DNA of 31,939 nt from a virus. Below are positions 6,621 through 12,139 of this stretch, piece after piece; position 1 is the first letter of the stretch, and every line of letters starts with the position of its first letter. The notes beneath the pieces were generated by a model. That model saw nothing but the letters and a program-made list of their open reading frames with translations, searched no databases and was not told the DNA's origin. The DNA lies in the IMG/VR virus record IMGVR_UViG_3300042874_000121, positions 1 through 31,939 of that record; one strand, 5' to 3'. The position numbers were made by a program, and so were the translations under genes.

Positions 6621-7009
6621 TATGATTCCTTGGAGGTTAGTTGTTTTATTTTTTCAACCAATTTTGATGTTGGTACAAACTCTATTCTTAATGGTGAACC
6701 TTTATCATCAGTAGTACCAAAAGCATCTTTGTTTTCTTCTACCCACTCCATTAGTTCAGTGAGTTGGGCTTGGTGATAAGTTGACAATCTTTTGCTTGCT
6801 TCGTGGAGAGTTTCTAGCCATTTGTTTTCTTTTTCTCTCTCAATGAGTTCAACGATTTTGTCTATTGCCTCGTCTCCGCTTTTAATCAGTTCCTCAGTCG
6901 GCATTATAATATCAACGCCTCGCTCTTTTCTTGACATAAATAAATATGAGTCATGGCCCTGTAATTGGTAAACTATTCCTTTTAATTGTTCTCTTATTGT
7001 CTTATTCAT
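6620..7009 (-). CDS. Hypothetical helical phage protein (129 aa)
   Basis: A 129-residue acidic, mostly helical protein with GAGGAT before its ATG. Residues about 40-95 read as a long charged helix or coiled coil (VELIEREKENKWLETLHEASKRL). It is the first protein gene after the structured region at 7034-7498, so the structured RNA may form its 5' leader. Family not recognised. Confidence 0.65.
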   Translation of the reverse strand: MNKTIREQLKGIVYQLQGHDSYLFMSRKERGVDIIMPTEELIKSGDEAIDKIVELIEREKENKWLETLHEASKRLSTYHQAQLTELMEWVEENKDAFGTTDDKGSPLRIEFVPTSKLVEKIKQLTSKES

Positions 7010-7033
7010 ATATCCTCTTTACTTACTTTTGTT

Positions 7034-7498
7034 GAACTACTAAGTGTTATTTAGTAGTTGGATTAACCTCTATACCTTGGAGGATTGTGCTTTCCACAGC
7101 ATGTAATACAATCTATTCTCCAAGGTATAATTGTTAATGCTTTGTGCTTCCTTTTATTATTCTATCCAGCAGGCCGAGCTTAGCAGTTTGGTCTGACGAC
7201 CACTCGTTGCCCCTTGTCTCCATGTGGCACCTGCTGGATACTCTGTTTACAAGTGAGTCCTCTTCGAGACTCCAAGCTGGCTTTAGCCAACACCTTGTTG
7301 TTTTACCTTGGCCGACAGAGACGGTATGGGAACCTGCCATACTGCTGTAGCGAGGGAGTAAATTGTTAATATTTTGTAGACCGAACCGTATCACTGTCTA
7401 CTTGGTGGCCCCGATCTCTAACCGCTCCTTACCGTGCCACTACAACACGGGGGCAAGCCACTTTCCTTAGTTTTAGCGTTGTTAAACGCCCGTATTGT
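7034..7498 (-). ncRNA. Candidate large structured non-coding RNA
   Basis: A protein-free gap of about 490 nt, clearly richer in G+C than its surroundings (32 of 60 bases at 7201-7260). Perfect or near-perfect helices: 7035-7043/7051-7059 (9 bp); 7071-7082/7118-7129 (12 bp) enclosing 7083-7088/7108-7113; 7163-7173/7230-7240 (11 bp) directly abutting 7241-7246/7315-7320 (6 bp); 7322-7329/7337-7344 (8 bp with one G-T); 7376-7381/7396-7401; GTGG-CCCC (7405-7412) with GGGG (7449-7452) and CCAC (7458-7461); 7476-7480/7485-7489; and 7442-7451/7489-7498. This reads as a multi-branched RNA fold. The strand is set to minus because all flanking genes run that way; wobble pairs give mixed evidence. Phage large RNAs such as ROOL and GOLLD are possible relatives, but I cannot match it to either. 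Confidence 0.6.
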
Positions 7499-7501
7499 TT
7501 G

Positions 7502-7654
7502 TTACTTTTCTAGTATGTATTGAACACCTTGGACAATAGACACAGCACTAATTATTTTGAATCCATCTTCAAGTCTATCTAATAACTTGACTACATTACC
7601 TTCCGCATCTTCGCTCGATAGGTCACCGCCTATTTGAAAAAATTCATATTTCAT
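7502..7654 (-). CDS. Hypothetical small protein (50 aa)
   Basis: A 50-residue frame (MKYEFFQIGGDLSSEDAEGN...) with AAGG 8 nt before the ATG. It reads like a short strand-helix-strand fold and ends right where the structured region begins. Its bottom line IVQGVQYILEK is amphipathic. Function unknown. Confidence 0.6.
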   Translation of the reverse strand: MKYEFFQIGGDLSSEDAEGNVVKLLDRLEDGFKIISAVSIVQGVQYILEK

Positions 7655-7677
7655 TGCTTACCTTCTTATTATAGGAG

Positions 7678-8082
7678 TTAAACTGTATGAGTGCCTTCAA
7701 CACCTCTATTTTCTCTGCCGATGGTTCTCTTTCTTAGCCACATCAGAGCTTCTTCAAGTTTGGTGATGGCACAAGCGTTCTCTCGGCATTTAAACTCTGA
7801 ATTTTGGAAAGCCTCAAGCCTTGAAACAACCATGCAAATTAAGTCTTCATTTTGAACTCCATTGACACCAGACTCTTTGATTGCACCAGATTGAAAGTTA
7901 ATCTCCGATAGTAAAACTTCGTCTAATCCGATAACTTGCCTACCATCATTGATAACCTTGCACACATGAAACTTAGTTGGCACTCCTCGATCATCTCTCT
8001 TTAGTGAAACATGGGTGTATTTCTCTGTTAGTAAATCATTTTCTAAACTCTCCCATGGTTGTTCATTGTTTACTTCGTTCAT
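7678..8082 (-). CDS. Probable Acb2/Tad1-hairpin family protein (cyclic-nucleotide sponge, anti-CBASS/Thoeris)
   Basis: A 134-residue protein. The segment GVNGVQNEDLICMVVSRLEAFQ (residues 72-93, split by a turn) followed by CRENACAITKLEEALMWL (99-116) forms a two-helix hairpin, ending with RTIGRENRGVEGTH. This combination of LEEAxMWL helix and RGVEGTH tail matches phage proteins that I associate with the Acb2/Tad1 hairpin domain. Acb2 and Tad1 bind and sequester cyclic oligonucleotides or gcADPR signals of bacterial CBASS and Thoeris defence. The N-terminal about 70 residues form an extra beta-rich part. It is encoded in the early-type leftward region, as expected for an anti-defence gene. The family call is from memory of motifs, and ligand binding is inference. 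Confidence 0.6.
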   Translation of the reverse strand: MNEVNNEQPWESLENDLLTEKYTHVSLKRDDRGVPTKFHVCKVINDGRQVIGLDEVLLSEINFQSGAIKESGVNGVQNEDLICMVVSRLEAFQNSEFKCRENACAITKLEEALMWLRKRTIGRENRGVEGTHTV

Positions 8083-8097
8083 TGTCTTATCTCCTCT

Positions 8098-8445
8098 TTA
8101 AATTACTTTTCTAAGTCTTTTGTACTTTTCTTCTGTCGAATGTCCATCCCAGCAATAAAAATAATCATAGTTAAGGTGGTCAAACATCGGTATATCGTGA
8201 TCGTGAATGTGCCAAGTCATCTGGTAATCGCATATTGGTGAATCTTTTAAGCCTGCAAATTCTTTATTTTTGTCTGCTGGTAAGTAAATTACTACTATTG
8301 TTCGCCAGTCTTTGTCCCATTCTTTATCGCTCTCTGGATGTTTAGCCAAGTGAGAAGGAAATATCTTTGAAAGTGCAGCAACTAATTGATTTCTTTCCCA
8401 ATATGCTTGGTTCTTTTCTTTTTCTAATTGCTCTGTGTCTTTCAT
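8098..8445 (-). CDS. Conserved phage protein with WHIHD...WDGHSTEEKY motif
   Basis: A 115-residue protein: a charged N-terminal helix (EKEKNQAYWERNQLVAALSKIFPSHLA), a strand (TIVVIYLPA), then TWHIHDHDIPMFDHL and a C-terminal WDGHSTEEKYKRL. The same order of motifs is widespread in tailed-phage accessory genes; as far as I know no function is established. The His/Asp-rich centre could bind metal. It lies directly upstream of the sponge-like gene with a 15-nt gap and likely shares its transcript. Confidence 0.75.
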   Translation of the reverse strand: MKDTEQLEKEKNQAYWERNQLVAALSKIFPSHLAKHPESDKEWDKDWRTIVVIYLPADKNKEFAGLKDSPICDYQMTWHIHDHDIPMFDHLNYDYFYCWDGHSTEEKYKRLRKVI

Positions 8446-8469
8446 GTTAGTTCTCTCTTTTTAGCTAAT

Positions 8470-8823
8470 GACCTGTGGAGGTAGGTCGTTTTTAATTAGT
8501 CTTTATATTGGTTGTATGGTTCTAATCCAGCATTATTGACGGGAAGTTCTTTGTAATATTCTGTTCCTGTTGCTTCTGCGTAGTTTTTAAAATTTCTTGA
8601 AATATCATCTCTGAAATAGTCGTGACCATAGAATGCGTCATTTACTAAATCTTTCGTTGCTTTTCTCTGTTGTGGGTCAGATATTGCAGAATCTATCACT
8701 GTCAGCACTCTGCCTAAAAAACTTTTCTTGCTCTCAGATACAATCTCATGTACCTTGTCGCTCAATAAACATAACTTTGCTTGTTTCATAACTTTTACCT
8801 TTCTTGACTTAACTCCACAGGTC
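8470..8823. repeat. 11-bp inverted repeat flanking gene 8496-8789
   Basis: GACCTGTGGAG at 8470-8480 and its exact reverse complement CTCCACAGGTC at 8813-8823 bracket a single gene. The left copy also forms a small hairpin with AGGTC at 8483-8487, followed by GTTTTT on the plus strand. This could mark a mobile cassette or base pairing between leader and trailer of the mRNA. Confidence 0.5.
8496..8789 (-). CDS. Hypothetical phage protein (97 aa)
   Basis: A 97-residue protein with a helical N-terminal two thirds (CLLSDKVHEIVSESKKSFLG, then QRKATKDLVNDAF) and a polar C-terminus rich in Asn and Tyr. AAAGG lies about 9 nt before the ATG. It is the first gene after the promoter at 8938-8966 and is bracketed by an 11-bp inverted repeat. 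Helical phage proteins of this length that follow a strong promoter are often host-takeover factors, but nothing here shows that. Confidence 0.65.
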   Translation of the reverse strand: MKQAKLCLLSDKVHEIVSESKKSFLGRVLTVIDSAISDPQQRKATKDLVNDAFYGHDYFRDDISRNFKNYAEATGTEYYKELPVNNAGLEPYNQYKD

Positions 8824-8937
8824 TTAACTAAACTTTTAATTGCTCAATTATTTCCATTAAATATTCTGTTTGTTTAACTAAAATCCCGCCTACGAGAAGG
8901 GGGGTTCGCAAACGGGATATAACCACTCTCTGTATAT
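8824..8937 (-). ncRNA. Leader with strong hairpin just after the start site (attenuator or small RNA)
   Basis: On the minus strand the predicted transcript begins near 8931. Within 13 nt it enters a hairpin, ATCCCG (8918-8913) paired with CGGGAT (8888-8883), with an extra CCT/AGG pairing inside, followed by TTTT. The layout is that of an early intrinsic terminator, so the promoter may yield a roughly 50-nt small RNA with read-through to the genes. The remaining leader down to 8824 has no gene. Confidence 0.45.
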
Positions 8938-8966
8938 ATTATATGCTTGGTAACTTGCTTTGTAAA
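8938..8966 (-). promoter_or_regulatory. Leftward promoter (TTTACA-N17-TATAAT)
   Basis: On the minus strand TTTACA (8966-8961), a 17-nt spacer and a perfect TATAAT (8943-8938). It should serve the genes from 8789 leftward, including the sponge-like gene. Confidence 0.75.
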
Positions 8967-8972
8967 TAATTT

Positions 8973-8981
8973 TTATCCACA
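8973..8981 (+). other. DnaA-box match (TTATCCACA)
   Basis: An exact 9-base match just upstream (on the minus strand) of the 8966 promoter -35 box. A single copy may be chance, but another perfect copy lies at 3294-3302 and a one-mismatch copy at 10353-10361, both in control regions. Confidence 0.35.
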
Positions 8982-8983
8982 GT

Positions 8984-9238
8984 TTAAAATGGGATATCGC
9001 TAAGCAATTTATCAGTATCAGCATCTCCTAGTGTTTCATTGTTGGGTTTAATTTCTGGTTTAACATATCTATTTTCTTCTGTTAGTAGAATATCAATGTC
9101 TGGTTGGTTTGGATTCTTCTTGTCTCTGTTAATAAAAGCTACTACTTTCTCAGCTTCTCCGTTAATAATAACTTCTCCAGAATAAAATACTCCATGACTT
9201 CCCATTTTAGTCCATAATGCTCCGATTTTTTTTCTCAT
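8984..9238 (-). CDS. Small protein with SSB-like C-terminal tip (possible ssDNA-binding protein)
   Basis: The start at 9238 has GGAG 6 nt upstream, and the longer in-frame ATG at 9250 overlaps the upstream gene. The 84-residue product opens MRKKIGALWTKMGSHGVFYS and continues with beta-strands (GEVIINGEAEKVVAFINRD), a small barrel-like pattern seen in short phage/plasmid proteins of the DUF736 type. It then has a Pro/Asn-rich linker and ends DTDKLLSDIPF. A C-terminal acidic stretch finishing DIPF is the signature by which bacterial SSB recruits repair and replication proteins. It may therefore be a compact single-strand binding protein or an SSB mimic; both are inference. Confidence 0.55.
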   Translation of the reverse strand: MRKKIGALWTKMGSHGVFYSGEVIINGEAEKVVAFINRDKKNPNQPDIDILLTEENRYVKPEIKPNNETLGDADTDKLLSDIPF

Positions 9239-9239
9239 T

Positions 9240-9470
9240 TCATTCTCCATAATTATATTTTTTGTATTCGCTTTCGTTAATAACCATAACGTCTATGGTA
9301 TTATTTAAGTTATCTGTTGATACTTCAAATTCTACACTTTTATTAAATTTTGTAACTTTCATGATGTCTTTTCCGTCTGGACACATATTTTTATCTGTGC
9401 AGAATTGGTAATTACTGCTAAATCCTTTAGACTTTGCGTCTTTTTCTGTTAAAAAACTATATTTTCTCAC
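9240..9470 (-). CDS. Hypothetical small protein (76 aa)
   Basis: The start is GTG at 9470, with the strong site GGAGG 6 nt upstream. The 76-residue product begins MRKYSFLTEKDAKSKGF and has two Cys (C24, C30) and a beta-rich C-terminal half (SVEFEVST, IDVMVINES). The stop overlaps the possible longer start of the SSB-tip gene, so the two are co-translated. Family not recognised. Confidence 0.65.
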   Translation of the reverse strand: MRKYSFLTEKDAKSKGFSSNYQFCTDKNMCPDGKDIMKVTKFNKSVEFEVSTDNLNNTIDVMVINESEYKKYNYGE

Positions 9471-9561
9471 TTAAACCTCCTTTAAACATTTTAAGAATTG
9501 GATTGCTTTCTTAACTTTATTTTTTTCTAAAGTAATCATATTGTTGCATTATTTAATAATT

Positions 9562-9590
9562 ATTAAACAATTATTTAGTTATTGTGTAAA
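9562..9590 (-). promoter_or_regulatory. Leftward promoter (TTTACA-N17-TTTAAT)
   Basis: On the minus strand TTTACA (9590-9585), a 17-nt spacer and TTTAAT (9567-9562, five of six). It lies between the HNH gene and the gene starting at 9470 and would drive that pair. The -35 hexamer and spacer equal those of the promoter at 8938-8966. Confidence 0.6.
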
Positions 9591-9626
9591 GAAACCTCCA
9601 TTCAAACGGATAGATCAAGCATAGAT

Positions 9627-9652
9627 CCCCCCTAGGTCCCCCCAAAAAAAAA
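9627..9652 (-). other. Double G6 tract followed by T9 next to HNH stop
   Basis: On the plus strand C6 (9627-9632), TAGGT, C6 (9638-9643) and A9 (9644-9652). On the HNH mRNA this reads T9 then two G6 runs separated by ACCTA. It could hold a two-strand G-quadruplex or be prone to slippage. Its role is unknown. Confidence 0.35.
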
Positions 9653-9952
9653 TTATAATTCAATAATTTTAAGGGTTATCAACCTATGACAGTTCGGGCA
9701 AAGAGATACTACATTTTCCCTAGTGTATCCTTGTTTTGGATTTATTCTGTGTCTGTCACATGGACCCATATCCCATCCGCATTTTGAACATTTATAGTTG
9801 TCTATCAACTGTTTACCAGTATAATAGGCGTCTCTTTTGCGGTGGTGTAACTCGCAGAATCTTCCGTATACTGTTTTGCCTTTGTAATAACCTTTGTTTC
9901 TACCAAATTTATTACATCCGCTAAACTCGCATTTCCTTCTTTGCTCTACCAT
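9653..9952 (-). CDS. HNH endonuclease (99 aa)
   Basis: A 99-residue HNH nuclease. An N-terminal zinc knuckle (C8, C13, C33, with H36-H37) precedes the catalytic HNH fold: C55-x2-C58, H68 (CDRHRI), N80 (ENVVSLC), C85-x2-C88 and H89. All core residues are present, so it should cut DNA. Stand-alone HNH enzymes in phages act as homing endonucleases or in DNA packaging; here it sits far from terL and directly follows a structured RNA region. GAGAAG precedes the ATG. Confidence 0.85.
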   Translation of the reverse strand: MVEQRRKCEFSGCNKFGRNKGYYKGKTVYGRFCELHHRKRDAYYTGKQLIDNYKCSKCGWDMGPCDRHRINPKQGYTRENVVSLCPNCHRLITLKIIEL

Positions 9953-9959
9953 TGCTTCT

Positions 9960-10305
9960 CTTTCGCTTTCGCTAACCTTACCGTTATTTCAGGCAGGATT
10001 ACCAGTTATCTGTAAGCACGTATTGGCTGGTTTTAAACTCTCATTCAACTCGGTGAGTCAAGATGAGTCCCGCTCTCTTATTTATACTCGTTTATGCTGG
10101 ATACCCAACGAGTTTCTATTGCTAGAAGTTGAATTAAGACTATCTGCAGATATGCCCTTTCGGGGAGACGTAGCCGTCGCTTTTTCAACTCTCTCTTAAC
10201 TCAACTTTCAACAATAGAACGAAAAAGCTCCTCACTGTGACACCAGCGGGAGCGCTTTCGAATATCTATATCCTCATATTCATTTAATATAATGGTGTCA
10301 CATTA
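9960..10305 (-). ncRNA. Candidate structured RNA upstream of the HNH gene
   Basis: A gene-free 350-nt stretch that on the minus strand starts just after a strong promoter. Helices: TGTGACACCA (10236-10245) with TGGTGTCACA (10293-10302); 10224-10231 with 10249-10258 (8 bp with a 2-nt bulge); AGTTGAA/TTCAACT (10127-10133, 10184-10190), enclosing the palindrome TATCTGCAGATA (10141-10152), a CCC-GAAA-GGG hairpin (minus strand, 10155-10164) and a GACG/CGTC hairpin (10167-10178); ACTCGTT/AACGAGT (10086-10092, 10107-10113); and ACCAG/CTGGT (10001-10005, 10027-10031). The GNRA-type GAAA tetraloop exists only on the minus strand, supporting transcription toward the HNH gene. No coding frame fits. Confidence 0.55.
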
Positions 10306-10313
10306 CAGTTATA

Positions 10314-10342
10314 ATTATCTACAAAACATAATCAGTTGTCAA
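10314..10342 (-). promoter_or_regulatory. Leftward promoter (TTGACA-N17-GATAAT)
   Basis: On the minus strand a perfect TTGACA (10342-10337), a 17-nt spacer and GATAAT (10319-10314). The transcript should start near 10307, at the first helix of the structured RNA, and then read the HNH gene. Confidence 0.75.
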
Positions 10343-10352
10343 ATACTTTATT

Positions 10353-10361
10353 TGTGGATAT
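10353..10361 (-). other. DnaA-box-like site (one mismatch)
   Basis: Minus strand ATATCCACA, differing from TTATCCACA at one position, lies in the divergent control region between the leftward RNA promoter and the portal gene. Confidence 0.25.
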
Positions 10362-10394
10362 CTATAAATATTGCAAGATGTAGACGATTATTGC

Positions 10395-10423
10395 TTTACT
10401 GGAATCACAAATATCTAAATAAT
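10395..10423 (+). promoter_or_regulatory. Portal-operon promoter (TTTACT-N17-AATAAT)
   Basis: TTTACT (10395-10400), a 17-nt spacer and AATAAT (10418-10423). Transcription would start near 10430, about 4 nt before ATG 10434, giving a nearly leaderless mRNA like that of the terminase operon. Confidence 0.5.
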
Positions 10424-10433
10424 GGACTTATCT

Positions 10434-12131
10434 ATGAGTATAATTGAAGAAACTAAAAAAGAGTCAATAAAGCTAGCCATTAATACTAAACTTTCGTTAT
10501 ATTCTCAAGAGAAGTTATCCAGAACTTATGCTTACGCTAAAAGAATAGATTTTTATTCTGGAGCAATTAAGCCAGTAATCTCCAACGGACATGAATTAAT
10601 CTCTTCAAGGATGTGTTCAACCATAGCTGATAAGATGTCAGCCTACGCTGGAACAAATTGTTTTGGAGTTTCAATTACTAGCAAAAATATCAATGATGAA
10701 TCTGAGAATACTCTGGCCCAAAGCGCTGAAGACACAATCAACGAGATCTTTGACGGATCAAATAAAGAAGAATGGTATTTAAATGCTAATGAGTGCGCTT
10801 CTAGATTGGGTGATGGCCCAGTTACTATGGAAGACAGAAACGGTGTGCCATATTTTGAAGCAGTAGAAAAACCTGAAAATATTACTTTTGGTTGGAAGAC
10901 AGATAACTACCATGAACTTGAATGGTGGTCATACGAATACGGCATCACTCCAGAAGCTGCTAAGGACAGATTTAAGACGACTTTATCAGTAAGTGGTGAT
11001 CTTGATCCATTAGAGCAGAATTTATCAAATGGTGTTAGTTTAAAGGGCTTGTTTGACCTAGCCGTTGACGTATTAACCCAAAGAAAAGACAACGCCCCTA
11101 AATTTGTTAAAGTAACACTTTTTAACACCTTTATCGACATTAGAGATGAAGCAGGCAATGTTATCATCCCAGCCGAGTCTTTGGTTGTTTTGGGCAATGG
11201 CATACCATTTGAAATCTATGATAAGAAAGCCAAGAAGCTCTATCACTTTAAGGGTAACTCTTTCCCAGGATTATCAACTGGTGTTTGCGACTTTGAAACA
11301 GTGGCTGCTTTAGTCGCAGACTTTGACAAAAATATCTCCCAACAGGCTGACGCAGTGGCGCAATCTGTAAATCACACATACGTTACAACCGACTCTAATA
11401 TTGAGAAGTTAAAACAAAGACTTAATCCTAACAAGACCCAGATCATCAAGAAGGCTGATCCTCAAACAACCTTTGAAGTGTTGAACAAAAGAGTCAACGC
11501 TTACGACGCAGAGCCACTTTCCAAAAATATTTTAAATATCATCAGAACCAACTCGGGCCTTCAGGAACTAGGCCAAGATCAAATAGGTTCAAACATCTCT
11601 GGCAAGGCATTATCCCAGGCCTATCAGGGCGTTTTGCACATTGTTAACAAGAAGAGAATCAGATGGACATCTCTTATCAAAGACATGGTCAAAGATGCTC
11701 TTTGGGTCTTTACTGACGGTAATGCTGAGATGAGAAAAGCCTACTTCGATTCAGAAGGAGCATTTAAGTTTAATGTCAATGTGACTTGGAATGATGTCAT
11801 GGAAAATGATAAAGCTACCAAGATCGCCAATATCCTAAACCTCAAGAACGCTAAAGTTATTTCTGGCTACACCGCTATGGGACAGGCTGATATTGCCGAT
11901 CCTACCATGGAGCAAAAGAGAATAGACCTTGAAACACAAAAAGAGTTAGAATTTCAACAACAGCTTCAGGGTGAATTAAATCAACCATCAACGCCAACTG
12001 GTCCTATTATGAACGAATCAATGAATCAGCCAGGAGAAGGTATTGCTTCAGGTCAAGGAAACGCAGGTTCAGCTCAAACTGCTGGTATGTCAGGACAAGG
12101 CGCAGCTAATCAAATGATTAATAATCAATAA
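10434..12131 (+). CDS. Portal protein
   Basis: A 565-residue protein (569 if translation begins at ATG 10422) heading the virion operon. The dodecameric portal is the DNA entry and exit channel of the head. Support: size, position just before scaffold and capsid genes, an N-terminal part with conserved-looking helices (RMCSTIADKMSAYAG), a long helical centre (ETVAALVADFDKNISQQADAVAQSVN, split here by its turn) and SGKALSQAYQGVLHIVNKKRI, typical of Gly-Ala-Leu portal cores. The last 60 residues are Gln/Gly/Asn-rich low complexity. I choose ATG 10434 because ATG 10422 lies inside the -10 box. No Shine-Dalgarno precedes either. Confidence 0.8.
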   Translation: MSIIEETKKESIKLAINTKLSLYSQEKLSRTYAYAKRIDFYSGAIKPVISNGHELISSRMCSTIADKMSAYAGTNCFGVSITSKNINDESENTLAQSAEDTINEIFDGSNKEEWYLNANECASRLGDGPVTMEDRNGVPYFEAVEKPENITFGWKTDNYHELEWWSYEYGITPEAAKDRFKTTLSVSGDLDPLEQNLSNGVSLKGLFDLAVDVLTQRKDNAPKFVKVTLFNTFIDIRDEAGNVIIPAESLVVLGNGIPFEIYDKKAKKLYHFKGNSFPGLSTGVCDFETVAALVADFDKNISQQADAVAQSVNHTYVTTDSNIEKLKQRLNPNKTQIIKKADPQTTFEVLNKRVNAYDAEPLSKNILNIIRTNSGLQELGQDQIGSNISGKALSQAYQGVLHIVNKKRIRWTSLIKDMVKDALWVFTDGNAEMRKAYFDSEGAFKFNVNVTWNDVMENDKATKIANILNLKNAKVISGYTAMGQADIADPTMEQKRIDLETQKELEFQQQLQGELNQPSTPTGPIMNESMNQPGEGIASGQGNAGSAQTAGMSGQGAANQMINNQ

Positions 12132-12139
12132 GGAAATAT

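Noticed and set aside
7134-7394. Open frames on both strands inside the structured region (7134-7394 minus, 7144-7350 plus)
   Set aside because: No ribosome sites, odd amino-acid content, and the mirrored long frames are explained by the inverted repeats of the RNA-like region.
8883-8918. tRNA-like hairpin with GGTTCG
   Set aside because: No acceptor, D or anticodon arm can be built around it; it is a simple hairpin.
9471-9539. 22-codon frame before the gene at 9240-9470
   Set aside because: It overlaps the next gene's ribosome site and has none of its own; a leader peptide cannot be excluded but is unsupported.
9894-10199. Plus-strand frame across the RNA region upstream of HNH
   Set aside because: It begins antisense inside the HNH gene and has no ribosome site.
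9653-10305. Group I intron with HNH homing gene
   Set aside because: No interrupted coding gene flanks the segment, and I could not find the conserved P3-P7 core pairing; the RNA is kept as an unassigned structure.
9653-10305. IscB/HEARO-type RNA-guided nuclease locus
   Set aside because: The protein is a 99-residue stand-alone HNH without RuvC parts or arginine-rich bridge helix.
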